DNA of 15,098 nt from an uncultured Christensenellaceae bacterium (GTDB lineage Bacteria > Bacillota > Clostridia > Christensenellales > Christensenellaceae). The translations under genes were made by a program, and so were the position numbers. This document shows positions 13,504 through 15,098 of the stretch, one piece after another. The stretch is taken from contig CAKROK010000052.1 of assembly GCA_934373295.1 (NCBI GenBank), forward strand, positions 1 to 15,098, given 5' to 3'. The notes under the pieces were generated by a model. The model saw only the letters and a program-made list of their open reading frames with translations. It did no database searches and was not told the origin of the DNA. Each line of letters opens with the position of its first letter. Position 1 is the stretch's first letter.

Positions 13504-14925
13504 ATGAAGAATAAAAGATCGATAGCAATGGCCGCCGCAATGGTGTTTGGACTTATGGCGTTTAACGGCTGCGCCGCGCTCACGCGGGATGAAGGTGGTT
13601 CATCAGATAAGGCGCAGGCGACGCTGACGTTTTCTAATAGCGCGATAACCGCACAGGGCGGCTCGGGTTATGAGATAGACGGGACGGACGTCACGATAAG
13701 TGAATCGGGGACGTATGTGCTAAAGGGGAGCTGCTCGGACGGAAGCGTGCTCGTCGAAAAGGGGACAAAGGGCGTGACGCTCGTGCTCGATGGGCTTGAG
13801 CTGAAGAGTGCGGATACAGCGCCGATAGTAATAGGAAAGTCATGTGAGACGACCATCGAGGTGTCGGAGGATAGCGTGAACTCGCTGGAGGATGACGCGA
13901 GCAACAATGACGAGACGAACGCGGACAACAAAAATGCGGAGAACGCCGTTATAAAATGCAAGGACGGCTCGGCCGTGAGCATATGCGGCGGCGGGATGCT
14001 CAAAATAACCGCGAACGGCAAAAACGGCATAAAATCAGGCAGCACGACGGATGAGGAGGGGGAAGCGTCCCTTACGATATCCGAGGCGAATATTGAAATA
14101 GATGCGCCTGTAAACGACGCAATAAATGCGGAGCAGCTCCTTGTGATAGAGAGCGGAAAGCTGGATATATCCGCAAAAGACGACGGAATACACAGCGATT
14201 TAGGGTTGGTGATAGGCGCGGAAGGCTCGGATGGACCGACTATAAACATAGCGCAGAGCTATGAGGGCTTAGAGGGCGCGAGCATCGACATATATTCGGG
14301 CGATATCACTATAGAATCCTCGGACGACTGCATAAACGCGGCTAATTCACAGCTCAAGGACTATGACTTTTCGCTGAACATAGCCGGCGGGACGATAGAT
14401 GCGCGTTCCTCGGGCGGCGACGGCTTTGATTCAAACGGCAGCTTGACGATATCCGGCGGGGACGTGACCGTTTGGACGGCGAACGGCGCGGATGACCAGC
14501 CGCTCGATGCAGACGGAACGATAACCGTATCCGGCGGCACGGTTTTAGCGGCGGGAGCGAGTGGCGGCATGGGCATGAACGTAAGCGCCGAGCAGGCGTT
14601 TATAAGCTTAAACGCACAGGACACGCAGGATTCGGGCGAAAGGACTGCCTTGATATCGCAGGGAAGTGAGTTTGAAATAAAGGATTCGTCGGGCAGCGTG
14701 CATTTGAGCGGGTCGGCGGTCTATGACGCGAGGTTCGTGTTCTTCTCATCCGCGCAGCTCGTAAAGGATGGCGAGTATTCGATAAGCGCGTCGCAGGAGG
14801 ACGAGAGCAAGGCGACCGCGCAAAGCGGAACGGTGAAGATAGGCTCGGGCGGAATGATGAACGGCGGAATGCCGCAGGCTTCCAAAATGAACCGCCTTGC
14901 CGCCCTGTCGTCGCAGCAAGCGTAA
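13504..14925 (+). CDS. Cthe_2159-family carbohydrate-binding beta-helix lipoprotein
   Basis: 473-residue predicted surface lipoprotein. A signal peptide (1-22) ends at FNGC, with C23 the likely lipid site; phenylalanine at -3 is unusual. The body (about 38-440) matches the Cthe_2159-type carbohydrate-binding family, a right-handed beta-helix first characterised in a Clostridium thermocellum protein that binds acidic plant-wall polysaccharides and calcium. Hallmarks are VTISESGTYVLKGS (63-76), an Asn/Asp-rich insert (128-147), and repeated Asp clusters KDDGIHSD (225-232), SDDCINA (273-279) and GGDGFDSNGS (304-313) that probably bind calcium. The C-terminus is Gly/Met-rich. GGGAGAG at 13492-13498 sets ATG 13504; an in-frame ATG at 13459 inside the DUF4956 gene gives a poor leader. 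Last gene of the operon. Its ligand here could be host or self polysaccharide. Confidence 0.9.
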   Translation: MKNKRSIAMAAAMVFGLMAFNGCAALTRDEGGSSDKAQATLTFSNSAITAQGGSGYEIDGTDVTISESGTYVLKGSCSDGSVLVEKGTKGVTLVLDGLELKSADTAPIVIGKSCETTIEVSEDSVNSLEDDASNNDETNADNKNAENAVIKCKDGSAVSICGGGMLKITANGKNGIKSGSTTDEEGEASLTISEANIEIDAPVNDAINAEQLLVIESGKLDISAKDDGIHSDLGLVIGAEGSDGPTINIAQSYEGLEGASIDIYSGDITIESSDDCINAANSQLKDYDFSLNIAGGTIDARSSGGDGFDSNGSLTISGGDVTVWTANGADDQPLDADGTITVSGGTVLAAGASGGMGMNVSAEQAFISLNAQDTQDSGERTALISQGSEFEIKDSSGSVHLSGSAVYDARFVFFSSAQLVKDGEYSISASQEDESKATAQSGTVKIGSGGMMNGGMPQASKMNRLAALSSQQA

Positions 14926-14927
14926 TT

Positions 14928-14958
14928 GACATGAGACCGCTAAAAGCGGTCTCATTGT
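14928..14958 (+). terminator. Hairpin after the lipoprotein operon
   Basis: A 9-bp perfect stem TGAGACCGC (14932-14940) / GCGGTCTCA (14946-14954) with loop TAAAA, three bases after the final stop codon, extended by GACA/TGTC with one bulged base. The T-run is poor (ATTGTCT), so it is a weak terminator or an mRNA 3'-end stabiliser. Confidence 0.6.
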
Positions 14959-14981
14959 CTAATAACGCTGCTGCTCCTCTT

Positions 14982-15019
14982 TCCAAAAAAAGCTCGCTTA
15001 CGCTACCACTTTTTTTGGA
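14982..15019. other. A/T-tract inverted repeat next to repeat copy 3
   Basis: TCCAAAAAAAG (14982-14992) and CTTTTTTTGGA (15009-15019) form an 11-bp perfect inverted repeat around a 16-base loop. With A- and T-tracts on both arms it could end transcription in either direction, including from a gene beyond the window. It may also be the variable outer part of the third foldback repeat, which starts right after it. Confidence 0.5.
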
Positions 15020-15098
15020 GTCCTGTTGCGACTCGGTTCAATCGACGTACTATGAGTACGCCTCATTCACCTCGCTTGAAAAGTGACGACAAATCGGC
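15020..15098 (+). repeat. Foldback repeat copy 3, cut by the window end
   Basis: It shares with copy 1 the blocks TGCGACTCGG, CGTACTAT, TTCACCTCGCTTGAAAA and TGACGA-AAATCG in the same order and spacing. The inner stem is kept: GCGA (15029-15032) with TCGC (15072-15075), and CGTAC (15046-15050) with GTACG (15056-15060) around loop TATGA. The left flank differs from copies 1 and 2, and the right terminal arm would fall beyond 15098, so the element's limits here are unknown. Confidence 0.65.

Noticed and set aside
1..15098. CRISPR array, tRNA genes, insertion sequence or prophage genes
   Set aside because: I saw no regularly spaced direct repeats, cloverleaf sequences, transposase or phage-type genes.

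Overview
The window looks like a chromosomal piece of a Gram-positive anaerobe of the class Clostridia, plausibly a gut Christensenellales or Oscillospirales relative. This is inferred, not proven. Three secreted proteins carry lipobox-type signal peptides, ribosome binding sites are strong AGGAGG types, coding DNA is moderately GC-rich with heavy use of the isoleucine codon ATA, and the gene families (sugar ABC importers, Cthe_2159-type beta-helix lipoproteins, VTC-domain protein plus DUF4956) are typical of Clostridia. The first ~530 bases are much more AT-rich than the rest.

Region 1 (1-534) has no protein gene. It begins with a set of perfect hairpins that ends in an intrinsic terminator at 227-251, probably the tail of a structured RNA whose 5' part lies outside the window. 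A gene-free leader with a weak promoter candidate follows.

Region 2 (535-7791, + strand) is a seven-gene sugar operon. It encodes a lipoprotein substrate-binding protein, a tandem ABC ATPase, a ribose-type permease, a short-chain dehydrogenase, an SMP-30-type lactonase, a zinc medium-chain dehydrogenase and a TIM-barrel sugar isomerase/epimerase. The last four genes overlap or nearly overlap at their start and stop codons. The set points to import of an unphosphorylated sugar, polyol or related compound and its oxidation through a lactone. No kinase, dehydratase or aldolase is present, so substrate and end product are unknown.

Region 3 (7792-10278) holds a two-component system on the - strand (OmpR-family regulator, then membrane histidine kinase), bracketed by two copies of a ~123-base foldback repeat. 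A third, partial copy ends the window.

Region 4 (10279-14925, + strand) is a four-gene operon divergent from the regulator: a large beta-helix lipoprotein, a VTC-like polyphosphate polymerase domain protein, a DUF4956 membrane protein and a Cthe_2159-family lipoprotein. The shared intergenic region has a tandem TTTAAG-N5-TTTAAG site beside a perfect TATAAT facing the regulator. A second, weaker site with the same geometry faces the lipoprotein operon. I propose that the two-component system controls itself and a cell-surface system combining a split VTC-like enzyme/membrane pair with two beta-helix lipoproteins. The CotH kinase often found near such genes is absent here.
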